NCBI GenBank assembly: GCA_963812775.1
Contig: CAWEWH010000005.1
Coordinates: 372,001-436,000 of the forward strand
Direction of reading: 5' to 3'
DNA length: 64,000 nucleotides
Source of the DNA: CAWEWH01 sp963812775
GTDB lineage: Bacteria; Pseudomonadota; Alphaproteobacteria; Rhizobiales; Beijerinckiaceae
The translations under genes and the position numbers were made by a program. The notes under the pieces are model-generated. The model did no database searches and was not told where the DNA came from. It saw only the letters and a program-made list of their open reading frames with translations. Positions 1 to 8,960 of this stretch are shown piece by piece (the stretch's first letter is position 1; every line of letters begins with the position of its first letter).

Positions 1-320
1 CCGGCCTCGTCGACCGGCTCGCCGATGACGTTCATGATGCGCCCGAGCGTGGCGTTGCCGACCGGCACGGCGATGGGCTTGCCGGTGTCCTTCACCTGCT
101 GGCCGCGCACCAGGCCTTCCGACGTGTCCATGGCGATGCAGCGCACGGTTGACTCGCCGAGCTGCTGGGCCACTTCCAGCACGAGACGCGAGCCGCGATT
201 GTCGGTCTCGAGCGCGTTCAGGATCTCGGGCAGGTGGCCGTCGAACTGCACGTCGACGACGGCACCCATCACCTGGGTGATCTTGCCGTTGGTGTTCGCG
301 CTCTGCGTCTGATTTGCCAT
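1..320 (-). CDS. atpD: F1F0 ATP synthase subunit beta (N-terminal part, cut by window edge)
   Basis: This is the first 106 codons of the catalytic beta subunit of F1 ATP synthase; the rest lies beyond the left edge. The reading frame starts with MANQTQSANTNGKITQVMG and continues through QFDGHLPEILNALE, TSEGLVRGQQV and GRIMNVIGEPVDE. These are the conserved beta-barrel segments that precede the nucleotide-binding domain. The Walker motifs are not in the window. It lies 30 bp downstream of atpG in the same direction, the usual alphaproteobacterial order H-A-G-D. Identity is secure; only the fragment is visible. Confidence 0.95.
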   Translation of the reverse strand, partial: MANQTQSANTNGKITQVMGAVVDVQFDGHLPEILNALETDNRGSRLVLEVAQQLGESTVRCIAMDTSEGLVRGQQVKDTGKPIAVPVGNATLGRIMNVIGEPVDEA

Positions 321-350
321 TGTCGTGTCCTCGCGGAAGTGCCTTTGTGC

Positions 351-1238
351 CTATACGGCCTCGGCACCGGAAATGATTTCGATAAGTTCCTTGGTGATCA
401 TCGCCTGACGCGTGCGGTTGTAGGTAAGCGTCTGCTTGCGGATCATCTCGCCGGCATTGCGGGTGGCGTTGTCCATGGCCGACATCTGGGCGCCATAGAA
501 AGACGCCGCATTCTCGAGCAGCGCGCGCAGGATCTGGATGGCCAGGTTGCGCGGCAGCAGGCTTTCGAGGATTTCCTCCTCGCTCGGCTCATACTCATAA
601 GCGGCGCCACCGAGCGTCTCGGCCGCCTTGCCGGCCTCGGCGGGAATCTCGGCCGGGATCACCTGCTGGGCGGTGGGGACCTGCGAGATCACCGACTTGA
701 AGCGCGAATAGACCAAGGTCGCCACGTCGAATTCCCCGGCGTCGAACAGGGCGATGACTTTGCGGGCCACGTCATCGGCGGTGTCGAACGTCATGATCTT
801 CACGTCACGCAGGCTGACGCGCTCGACGATGTCCCTCTCGTATTGGCGGCGCAGGGCATCGAAGCCCTTCTTGCCGACCAGGAAGAATTTGACCGTCTTG
901 CCTTGCTCGGTGAGCGCCCGAGCGCGCTCACGGGCAAGCCGCACGATGGCCGAGTTGAAGGCGCCGGCCAGCCCGCGCTCGCCGGTGCACACGATGAGCA
1001 GATGCCGCTGGTCCGAGCCGGTGCCGGCGAGCAGCTTCGGCGCGCCGGGCTGCCCGGCGACGGCGGCCCCGAGATTGCCGAGAACGCGGTTCATGCGCTC
1101 GGCGAAAGGCCGCGCCGCCAAGGCCGCCTGCTGGGCGCGGCGCAGCTTGGCGGTCGCCACCATCTGCATGGCCTTGGTGATCTTCTGCGTCGCCTTGACG
1201 GAGGCGATGCGGTTTCTGAGGTCCTTCAGGCTCGCCAT
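351..1238 (-). CDS. atpG: F1F0 ATP synthase subunit gamma
   Basis: This is the 295-residue central-stalk subunit, which turns inside the alpha3-beta3 ring and couples proton flow through F0 to ATP synthesis. Both family ends are present. The N-terminal helix begins MASLKDLRNRIASVKATQKI and continues TKAMQMVATAKLRRAQ. The C-terminal helix has YNRTRQAMITKELIEIISGA. These helices form the coiled coil of the rotor. The middle contains the conserved CTGERGLAGAFNS segment. The length is normal for the family. It sits between atpA and atpD, 30 bp from each, and is presumably part of one atpHAGD(C) transcript. Confidence 0.97.
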   Translation of the reverse strand: MASLKDLRNRIASVKATQKITKAMQMVATAKLRRAQQAALAARPFAERMNRVLGNLGAAVAGQPGAPKLLAGTGSDQRHLLIVCTGERGLAGAFNSAIVRLARERARALTEQGKTVKFFLVGKKGFDALRRQYERDIVERVSLRDVKIMTFDTADDVARKVIALFDAGEFDVATLVYSRFKSVISQVPTAQQVIPAEIPAEAGKAAETLGGAAYEYEPSEEEILESLLPRNLAIQILRALLENAASFYGAQMSAMDNATRNAGEMIRKQTLTYNRTRQAMITKELIEIISGAEAV

Positions 1239-1268
1239 GGCGCTGGCCTCGTCTCCAGGGGCATGCAG

Positions 1269-2797
<1,529 letters not shown>

Positions 2798-2798
<1 letters not shown>

Positions 2799-3358
2799 CA
2801 ACCGACCTCTTTCATCGCAAGACGAATGGAATTGAGTTTCGAGCGCAGGCTCGCGTCGACCATGCGGCTGCCGAGCTTGACCACGAGCCCGCCGATGATG
2901 GCCGGATCGATCCTCAGATCGACCACGACCTGGCCGCCCGCAATGCTCCTCAACGTCGCGTTGAGCTCGTCGAGGATGGCCTGCGAGGGCTCTTCCGCGA
3001 CGGTCACGTCGGCGCGGCTGATGCCCTTCTTGGCCGCCACCAGCGCCTTGAAGCCGCGGATCATGTCGGCGACCGCGAAGAGCCGGCGCTTCCTGGCCAC
3101 GAGCTTCAGGAAATTGGCCGTGATACCGGCAATGCCCGCCTTGTCGAGGATGGCGGCGAGGGCACGCGTCTGCTCCTCGGCGGTGAAGACCGGGCTCCTG
3201 ACCAGGCGCTGCAGGTCGGGGCTTTCGGCGATCAGCGCCGCGAAGCGATCGAGGTCGCGCTCGACGGCGTCAATGGCGCGCTCCTCGTCGGCGAGCTCCA
3301 TCAGGGCCAAGGCGAAGCGCCCCGCCACGCCCGAAACGATGCTGCCGGTCTCAGCCAC
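2798..3358 (-). CDS. atpH: F1F0 ATP synthase subunit delta
   Basis: This 186-residue OSCP/delta subunit is the peripheral-stalk cap that holds F1 to the b subunits. Recognisable parts are the N-terminal helical domain (SGVAGRFALALMELADEE), the PVFTAEEQTRAL segment, and the C-terminal IDPAIIGGLVVKLGSRMVD with DASLRSKLNSI. It is the first gene of the minus-strand atp cluster; its stop overlaps the atpA start by one base. No gene is seen for 1.39 kb upstream, so the operon promoter must lie in that region, but I cannot pick it out with confidence. Confidence 0.95.
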
Positions 3359-3695
3359 GTGGCTCCCTCGGTCCCAGTCTTCGACCCACTGTCACAGGCC
3401 GACACCCGTCACCGGGAACCGGCGGCGCCTGACCCGGTACAGAAAACGGTGGTGTGCGAACACGTTGATTGTGAACGCGACAAGCGGGCGCGCGCGGCGT
3501 GACCGCCGCGACGGGGCTGCACGTAGCATAGGGGTCAGGGGGGTGCAACATACGGCGGCAGCGACAAAATCGTTGCCGTTTCGCGGCGCGCGGGACGGGC
3601 TGGAACCCATTCCGTTACCTCCGGGTATCGGCGCTGGCGCGTCCTTGATCCAGATCACGGAACAGGTCATCGCGATCGAGCCGCGCACCCAATTT

Positions 3696-3973
3696 CATCC
3701 CGGCCGAAGCGGGCCCGCGAGCGAGAGCCGGGACCCAGTCCGTGACCCCCGTCGTCATGCCCGCGCTTGTCGCGGGCGGCCACCCAATGTCATCCCGGCC
3801 GAGCGGCGCGTCTTCGATCCGTCGCGAGCGCAGTCCGCGACGGATCGACAGAAAAAAGCGCCGCGAGAGCCGGGAACCAATCCGTCGCCTCCACGCATCT
3901 GCCGCCTCGTCCTCTTCGACGTTACGGAATGGGTCCCGGGTCTCGTTCGCTTCGCTCACTCGCCCGGGATGAC
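3696..3973. repeat. Composite intergenic repeat (inverted REP-like elements)
   Basis: Between atpH and priA there is a mosaic of short elements built on TCATCCCGGCC and its inverse GGCCGGGATGA-like ends. It also carries the internal motifs GAGAGCCGGGACCC, GAATGGGTCCCGG and CGTTCGCTTCGCTCA. Related copies occur at 8214-8334 and 36018-36172, and a different but similar family at 10382-10463 and 37285-37403. The outer ends pair as an imperfect palindrome. In six frames it gives only repetitive proline/arginine-rich peptides, so I see no gene. This is an intergenic repeat family of Hyphomicrobiales type, with possible roles in transcript ends or structure. Confidence 0.7.
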
Positions 3974-4195
3974 AGTGGTGAGGCCACACCTTCCCGTTTT
4001 CGCGGTCCACATGGGACCCGAAGCCTGGGAGCCGGTGCCGCCCGAAGACAGAAGGGCAGTGCGGGAGATCCTGGCGCCCGGCCAGACGGCACGGAGCGCT
4101 CTTCTAAGAAGGGTGGCCGCCGAACGGAACGTCCGGACCTCCCGCGCGCGGCGCTGAAGCTTCGACCTCTGACGTCCGGGGCAGCTCACCTCATC

Positions 4196-4269
4196 CCCTG
4201 GAGGCCCCAACCGGGCCCCCGCACCGGCAATCTGGCCGGACGGACGCTTTCAGCCTTTGCCTCCAGGGG
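4196..4269 (-). other. Long inverted repeat, candidate structured RNA
   Basis: The sequences CCCCTGGAGGC (4196-4206) and GCCTCCAGGGG (4259-4269) form a perfect 11-bp stem around about 52 nt. An inner hairpin CCGGC-N6-GCCGG lies inside the loop. It is about 170 bp downstream, on the minus strand, of the LexA-box promoter at 4443-4486, so it would be part of that transcript. Nothing in six frames is recognisable as a protein. An open frame of 30 codons (4303-4395, minus) lies between promoter and stem, but its ribosome binding site is weak. The function is unknown. Confidence 0.4.
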
Positions 4270-4442
4270 TCCGGCTTGCGAGGCCATTCCCACTGAACCG
4301 CGTCAACCCAGACTTCCGGCTTTTCGGCCATCCGCCTGAGCCACGCCCGACACACCGCCGTTGCCGCGGGACCAGACGTCCGTGCCGTCGCCCATCGATC
4401 ACGACGCCTCGCGAGCGCGCCCTTCGAGGACGGGATATTGAG

Positions 4443-4486
4443 AATGTATCCAACGGGAGGATTTATGTCAAGAACAGAATGAGAAC
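4443..4486 (-). promoter_or_regulatory. Sigma-70-type promoter preceded by an alphaproteobacterial LexA box
   Basis: On the minus strand the box GTTC-N7-GTTC (4486-4472) abuts TTGACA (4471-4466). A 17-nt spacer and TACATT (4448-4443) follow. GTTC-N7-GTTC is the established LexA operator of Alphaproteobacteria. The -35 matches the consensus fully and the -10 matches 4 of 6. The stretch is clearly AT-richer than its surroundings. Transcription would start near 4436 and run leftward, where no recognisable SOS gene is present before atpH, 1.1 kb away. Confidence 0.6.
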
Positions 4487-4508
4487 ATACTTGGCCAACC
4501 CCTGCGCT

Positions 4509-4706
4509 GTCATCCCGTGCGCATCGCAGCACGCGCCACACGATCCATGAGCGTCCTGAGAAAGTCAGCAGCGCGTGGTGCGATGCAGACACGGGACGCC
4601 CGATCTTGAGCCGCCGCGTGCGCCCCGTGTCTACGCCGCACCGCAGCCCAGCATTGCGCCCTGACGACGAGATCTCGACTGCGCTGCGGCGCGCACGGGG
4701 TGACCC
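4509..4706. repeat. Imperfect inverted intergenic repeat
   Basis: Flanking ends TCATCCCGTGCGC (from 4509) and GCGCACGGGGTGAC (to 4706) pair with each other. The interior contains further GCATCGCAGCACGCG / GCGTGGTGCGATGC inverted parts. It lies directly downstream of the priA stop (4752, minus strand) and may end its transcript. No gene is visible in it. Confidence 0.45.
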
Positions 4707-4751
4707 AGAGCGGTGGAACCGCGCCCCTCACCCGAGGGGCGACGAGAAGCC

Positions 4752-6947
4752 CTACAAAAAGCTCTGCGGGTCAACGTCGACGGTGACGCGCACGCGCGAC
4801 GATGGCTTCTTCACGCGCGACAGCCACTCGCGCAGATATGCCTGCAGGTCGGTGTCGCGCGCCGTGCGCACCAGGAGGCGGAAGCGATAGAGGCCGCGCA
4901 GCAAGGCGAGTGGCGCCTCGGCCGGCCCGAGCACCACCACGTCCTCGGGCGGCGCGGCGGCGCGCGCCAGGGCGCGCGCGTGACCCTCGGCCTCCGGCTT
5001 GTCGGGCCCGGCCACGACGATTGCGGCGAGGCGCCCGAATGGCGGTAGCCCCGCCGCTTCCCTGGCGGCCGTCTCCTCGCGATAGAAGCGCTCCGCCTCC
5101 CCCGACAGCAGTGCCGCGATGACCGGATGCTCGCGCTGAAACGTCTGCACCAGGGCGCGGCCGGGTCGCTCGCCGCGGCCGGCCCGGCCGGTGACCTGCT
5201 GCAGCAATTGAAAGGTGCGCTCGGCGGCGCGCGGATCGCCGCTCGCCAGGCTGATGTCGGCGTCGACGACGCCGACCAGCGTGAGCTGCGGGAAGTTGTG
5301 GCCCTTGGCCACGAGCTGCGTGCCGATGACGATGTCGAACTCGCCGTCCGCGATGGCTTTGAGCTCCGTGCGCAGCCGCTCGGTGCCGCCGGGAAAATCG
5401 CTCGACAGCACGATCTTGCGCGCGTCTGGAAAAAGCTCCGCCGTCTCCTCGGCGAGGCGCTCGACGCCGGGACCCGCCGCGGTCAGCATGTCGAGCGCCC
5501 CGCAGGCGGGACACATGTCGGGACGGCGCTCCATGTGGCCGCAATGGTGGCAGATCAGCGCCCGGCGGAAGCGGTGCTCGACCAGCCAGGCGGTGCAGTT
5601 GGGACACTGGAAACGGTGGCCGCAGGCGCGGCAGAGCGTCAGCGGCGCATAGCCGCGGCGGTTGAGGAAAAGCAGCGACTGCTCGCCGGCGCCGAGCGTC
5701 TCGCGCACCGCCGCGATCAGCGGCGGCGACAGCCAGCGCCCGCGCGGAGCCGGTGTCTTTGTCAGGTCGACCGCCGTGATGGCCGGCAGCGGGCGGCCGC
5801 CGTAGCGTTCCGGCAGGACGAGGCGATGAAAGCGCCCGCGCGCCGCGTTGACGCGTGTCTCGATGGACGGTGTCGCTGACGCGAGGACGACCGGGCAGCC
5901 CTCGATCTGCGCCCGCACGATGGCCATGTCGCGGGCGTGATAGTGGACGCCGTCCTCCTGCTTGTAGGCGGCCTCGTGCTCCTCGTCGACGACGATGAGC
6001 CCGAGACGGTTGTAGGGCAGGAACAGCGCCGAGCGGGCGCCCGCCACCACGGCGACCTCTCCGGCCGCGACGCCGGCATGCAGGCGCTCGCGCCGCCGCC
6101 CCGAGACGCCGGAATGCCACTCGGCCGGCTTTGCGCCGAAGCGCGCCGCGAAGCGTTCCAGGAACTGCGCCGTGAGGGCGATCTCCGGCATCAGGATCAG
6201 CGCCTGCCGGCCGACCCGCACCGCCTCGGCCACCGCTTCGAAATAAACCTCTGTCTTGCCCGAGCCGGTGACGCCTTCGAGCAGCGTCACCGAGAAGCTT
6301 TGGTCCTTGACGGTGGCGCGGAGCGAGGCAGCGGCCGCCTCCTGGGCGGCCGACAACGTGGCGTGCGAAAAGGCGGGATCGGGGGGCAGCGCCACCGGTT
6401 CCGGCGGCAGCGCCAAGGTCTCGAGCGTGCCCGCATCGATGAGCGCGTCGATGACGCCGCCGCTGACGCCGGCCGCTGCCGCGAGATCGCGCTTCACGTG
6501 GGTGAGCCTGCCTTCCGCCGCCGCGATGACGCGAGCGCGGGCCGGCGTCATGCGGGCCGGCGGCGCGCCCGCAAGGCGCACGCCGATGCGCGGCACTTCA
6601 GGCGCCAGTGCTGTGGGATCACGCAGCGCCAGAGCGAGGACGGAGCCGCGCGGCGAAAGCGTGTAGCGGGCGATCCAATCGAGGAAGCGGCGCATGGCGG
6701 GCGAGAAGGACGGGGCGTCGAACGCCGCGTCGACCTGCTTGAGGTTGCTGCCGGCCGCACCGGAGCGCAGCTTCCACACGACGCCAAGGGTCTCGCGCGG
6801 GCCGAGCGGCACTGCCACCACGTCGCCCTCCTGCACGGCAAGATGATCGGGGACGGCATACGAATAGGCCGTGTCGAGGGCGACCGGGATGAGCACGTCG
6901 GCGATGGTCTTGCCGCGCTCCTCGCTCTCGTCTGGCTGTGGGCTCAT
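4752..6947 (-). CDS. priA: Primosomal protein N' (replication restart helicase PriA)
   Basis: This 731-residue 3'-5' DNA helicase reloads the replisome at stalled forks. It shows the family parts in order: an N-terminal 3'-binding domain; Walker A GVTGSGKTEVYFEA near residue 220; the DEEH box VVDEEHEAAYKQ; and zinc modules CRACGHRFQCPNC and CHHCGHMERRPDMCPAC with eight cysteines in four CxxC pairs. Helicase motifs V/VI follow as IVIGTQLVAKGHNFP and QQVTGRAGRGERPG. The C-terminus ends VDVDPQSFL. I chose the ATG giving MSPQPDESEE; a GTG six codons upstream is also open. It is divergent from xerC with about 330 bp between. Confidence 0.97.
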   Translation of the reverse strand: MSPQPDESEERGKTIADVLIPVALDTAYSYAVPDHLAVQEGDVVAVPLGPRETLGVVWKLRSGAAGSNLKQVDAAFDAPSFSPAMRRFLDWIARYTLSPRGSVLALALRDPTALAPEVPRIGVRLAGAPPARMTPARARVIAAAEGRLTHVKRDLAAAAGVSGGVIDALIDAGTLETLALPPEPVALPPDPAFSHATLSAAQEAAAASLRATVKDQSFSVTLLEGVTGSGKTEVYFEAVAEAVRVGRQALILMPEIALTAQFLERFAARFGAKPAEWHSGVSGRRRERLHAGVAAGEVAVVAGARSALFLPYNRLGLIVVDEEHEAAYKQEDGVHYHARDMAIVRAQIEGCPVVLASATPSIETRVNAARGRFHRLVLPERYGGRPLPAITAVDLTKTPAPRGRWLSPPLIAAVRETLGAGEQSLLFLNRRGYAPLTLCRACGHRFQCPNCTAWLVEHRFRRALICHHCGHMERRPDMCPACGALDMLTAAGPGVERLAEETAELFPDARKIVLSSDFPGGTERLRTELKAIADGEFDIVIGTQLVAKGHNFPQLTLVGVVDADISLASGDPRAAERTFQLLQQVTGRAGRGERPGRALVQTFQREHPVIAALLSGEAERFYREETAAREAAGLPPFGRLAAIVVAGPDKPEAEGHARALARAAAPPEDVVVLGPAEAPLALLRGLYRFRLLVRTARDTDLQAYLREWLSRVKKPSSRVRVTVDVDPQSFL

Positions 6948-7039
6948 ACTCGCAACGATTAGCACCGATTCGGGCGGCGGCCGGAACGTAACCGGACGTT
7001 AGGGCGACGGTGTGAGGTTGGAACGAGGCGGTCGTGCGC

Positions 7040-7222
7040 GAAACCCTCTCCCCTTGCGGGAGAGGGTGGCGGGCGGAGCCCGCCGGGAGAGGGGTGAGCA
7101 CACTCCTTTGACCGGTCAAATGCGAGACGGTTGCAACGGCGAGAAGAGCGTCCGGTGATGCGCGAAGAACATTTTGCAGCGCTCGCGCTGTTCACCCCTC
7201 TCCCGCAAGGGGAGAGGGTGGG
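7040..7222. repeat. Inverted-repeat element between priA and xerC
   Basis: CCCTCTCCCC TTGCGGGAGAGG near 7044 reappears inverted near 7198-7219, enclosing about 130 bp. The ends carry a smaller hairpin of their own, and GGCGGGCGGAGCCCGCC lies inside the left end. Variants of the same CTCCCC-TT/CA-GGGGAG hairpin occur at 11852-11985 and 33455-33573. This looks like a short non-coding element, possibly MITE-like. It makes up most of the 330-bp gap before xerC; no gene is seen in it. Confidence 0.55.
7107..7120. promoter_or_regulatory. Perfect 14-bp palindrome, candidate operator
   Basis: TTTGACCGGTCAAA is fully self-complementary and lies in the divergent priA-xerC region. Symmetry of this kind suits a homodimeric regulator binding site. 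No regulator is encoded next to it, so the assignment stays open. Confidence 0.35.
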
Positions 7223-7276
7223 CGCGCGTGTGGCGTCTCGTTCACGTTCCAATTGCCGCCAAGAGTTGACGCCCCG

Positions 7277-8206
7277 ATGATTGAGAATCCCGGCCTTGCG
7301 CATGCGGCCAACGATTGGCTCGGCCATCTCGAGAACACGCGCCGCCTCTCGGCCAACACGCTCGAGGCCTATGGGCGCGACCTGCGCCAGTTCCTGACGT
7401 TTCTCACCCTGCACAACGGCGAGACGGCCTCGCTCGCCACGCTGAAGACCCTGAAGCCCGTCGACCTGCGCGCCTTCATGGCGGCGCGGCGACGGCAAGG
7501 CATCGACAGCCGTTCGCTGATGCGCCAGATCGCGGCGCTGCGCTCCTTCGCGCGCCACGCCGAGCGCCAGGGGCTGTTCTCGGCCTCGGCCTTCTCGGCC
7601 ATTCGCGGCCCGAAGCTGAGCAAGGGCCTGCCAAAACCGCTCACCGCCGCCTCGGCCAAGGCGGTGACCGACATGGACAGCCGCGCCGGCGACACGAGCC
7701 CGCCCTGGATCATCGCCCGCGACGCCGCCGTGCTGACGCTGCTCTACGGCTGTGGGCTGCGCATCGGCGAGGCGCTGTCACTGAAGCTGAAGGACGCGCC
7801 GACCGACGGCCGCGACAGCCTCACCGTCACCGGCAAGGGCAACAAGACCCGCAGCGTGCCGGTGCTGCCGCAAGTGTCGCGCGCCATCGCCGACTACCTG
7901 GCGGTGTGCCCGCATGCAGTCGGGCCGCACGGGCCGCTGTTCGTCGGCGCCCGCGGCGGGCCACTGTCGCCGCGCCTCATCCAGCTCGCCATGCAGCGCC
8001 TGCGCGGCGCCCTCGGGCTGCCCGACTCGGCGACGCCGCACGCGCTGCGCCATTCCTTCGCCACGCATCTCCTCGGCAAGGGCGGCGACCTGCGCTCCAT
8101 CCAGGAGCTGCTCGGCCACGCCTCGCTGTCGACGACGCAGGGCTACACCAAGGTCGACGCCGACCGCCTGCTCGACGCCTACGAGGCGGCGCATCCACGG
8201 GCTTAG
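7277..8206 (+). CDS. xerC: Tyrosine recombinase XerC
   Basis: This 309-residue tyrosine recombinase resolves chromosome dimers at dif together with XerD. The N-terminal SAM-like core-binding domain (WLGHLENTRRLSANTLEAYG) is followed by the catalytic domain. The catalytic residues can be read: Arg in YGCGLRIGEAL (about 161), Lys in GKGNKTRSVPV (about 186), HxxR in HALRHSFATHLL (about 254), His in LGHASLSTTQ and Tyr in GYTKVD (about 289). The ATG giving MIENPGLAHAAN was preferred to a TTG eight codons upstream. The priA-xerC pairing is chromosomal housekeeping context, which argues against an element integrase. Confidence 0.93.
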   Translation: MIENPGLAHAANDWLGHLENTRRLSANTLEAYGRDLRQFLTFLTLHNGETASLATLKTLKPVDLRAFMAARRRQGIDSRSLMRQIAALRSFARHAERQGLFSASAFSAIRGPKLSKGLPKPLTAASAKAVTDMDSRAGDTSPPWIIARDAAVLTLLYGCGLRIGEALSLKLKDAPTDGRDSLTVTGKGNKTRSVPVLPQVSRAIADYLAVCPHAVGPHGPLFVGARGGPLSPRLIQLAMQRLRGALGLPDSATPHALRHSFATHLLGKGGDLRSIQELLGHASLSTTQGYTKVDADRLLDAYEAAHPRA

Positions 8207-8213
8207 CCCACTG

Positions 8214-8334
8214 TCATCCCGGCCGGAGCGGCGCGCAGCGCCGCGGAGAGCTGGGACCCATCCGATGTCCCAACGCAATGGAATGGGTCCCGGCTCGCGC
8301 TCGCTTCGCTCACTTGGCCGGGATGACGCTCGAC
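8214..8334. repeat. REP-like palindromic unit
   Basis: A single full unit of the repeat also present at 3696-3973 and 36018-36172. It opens GTCATCCCGGCC and closes GGCCGGGATGAC, with GAGAGCTGGGACCCAT and GAATGGGTCCCGGCT as an inner inverted pair. It lies between the convergent xerC and the membrane-protein gene at 8341, so it may serve both as transcript end. Confidence 0.7.
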
Positions 8335-8340
8335 GCGTGT

Positions 8341-8880
8341 TCAACTCGTCGTGCGGAACGCCCGCCGACGCAGGAAGGCGAGCTTGCGGCCGAACTGGCC
8401 GCTCGCGCCGATGCGCCGCCACATGAGCCGCCGCATGGCGCGGATGCGGCGCTTGATCGGATCGACCTGCCGGTGCGCCCAATCGCGCACCAACATCACC
8501 CAATGATAGAAGCGCGCGAACCACGCCATGGATAAGAGCTTGTCGCGCGTCAGGTCGAAGATGAACGCGACGACGCCGAGGCCGACGAACTTGGCCAAGA
8601 GGTAGGTGGCGGCGCCGAGCACGAACTGCTCGTGGGCGATGAAATAGAAGCCGGTGATCTTGAACGGGATGAGCAGCAGGCTCGGGATGATGAACAGCAA
8701 GAGCGCGGCAGGCGGCGGCAGGCGCATGATGAACGCCGCGATCGAGGCCTTGACGCGGTTCCAGCCGACGAGCGCGAGGAGGCGCGCAACGATGGGCGCA
8801 AGATGCTCCCACAGCCACGCCTCGATGAGGAAGACGACGGCCAGGAACACCCAGACGGGCTTCATGAGGGCGCGGAGCAT
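8341..8880 (-). CDS. Conserved membrane protein of unknown function
   Basis: This is a 179-residue protein with an N-terminal membrane helix (VWVFLAVVFLIEAWLW) and two more hydrophobic stretches (AALLLFIIPSLLLIPFKITG and LLAKFVGLGVVAFIFDL). A strongly basic cytoplasmic tail follows (HRQVDPIKRRIRAMRRLMWRR in one run of charged residues). I recognise the general type from Hyphomicrobiales genomes but know no function. It stands alone between xerC and lpdA. An ATG start matches the first membrane helix directly. Confidence 0.75.
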   Translation of the reverse strand: MLRALMKPVWVFLAVVFLIEAWLWEHLAPIVARLLALVGWNRVKASIAAFIMRLPPPAALLLFIIPSLLLIPFKITGFYFIAHEQFVLGAATYLLAKFVGLGVVAFIFDLTRDKLLSMAWFARFYHWVMLVRDWAHRQVDPIKRRIRAMRRLMWRRIGASGQFGRKLAFLRRRAFRTTS

Positions 8881-8925
8881 GGGGCTATTGTATCACAGGC
8901 GGTGTCGGGGAATCGGCGAACCATC

Positions 8926-8958
8926 GCGCGTCATGGCCGGCCTTGTGCCGGCATGACG
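8926..8958. repeat. Short palindromic unit downstream of lpdA
   Basis: CGTCATGGCCGG ... CCGGCATGACG forms a hairpin just beyond the lpdA stop (8961, minus strand). It belongs to the second repeat family also seen at 10382-10463 and 37285-37403 and is a plausible transcript-end structure. Confidence 0.5.
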
Positions 8959-8960
8959 CG

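Noticed and set aside
3696..3973. Possible CRISPR array
   Set aside because: Units are inverted and irregular, spacers are not constant in length, and no cas gene is present; these are REP-like repeats.
4303..4395. Open frame of 30 codons behind the orphan LexA promoter
   Set aside because: Weak ribosome site and no family match; kept only as a remark under the hairpin entry.
7277..8206. The XerC gene as integrase of the tRNA islets
   Set aside because: It is 33 kb away, sits in the conserved priA-xerC pair and reads as housekeeping XerC.
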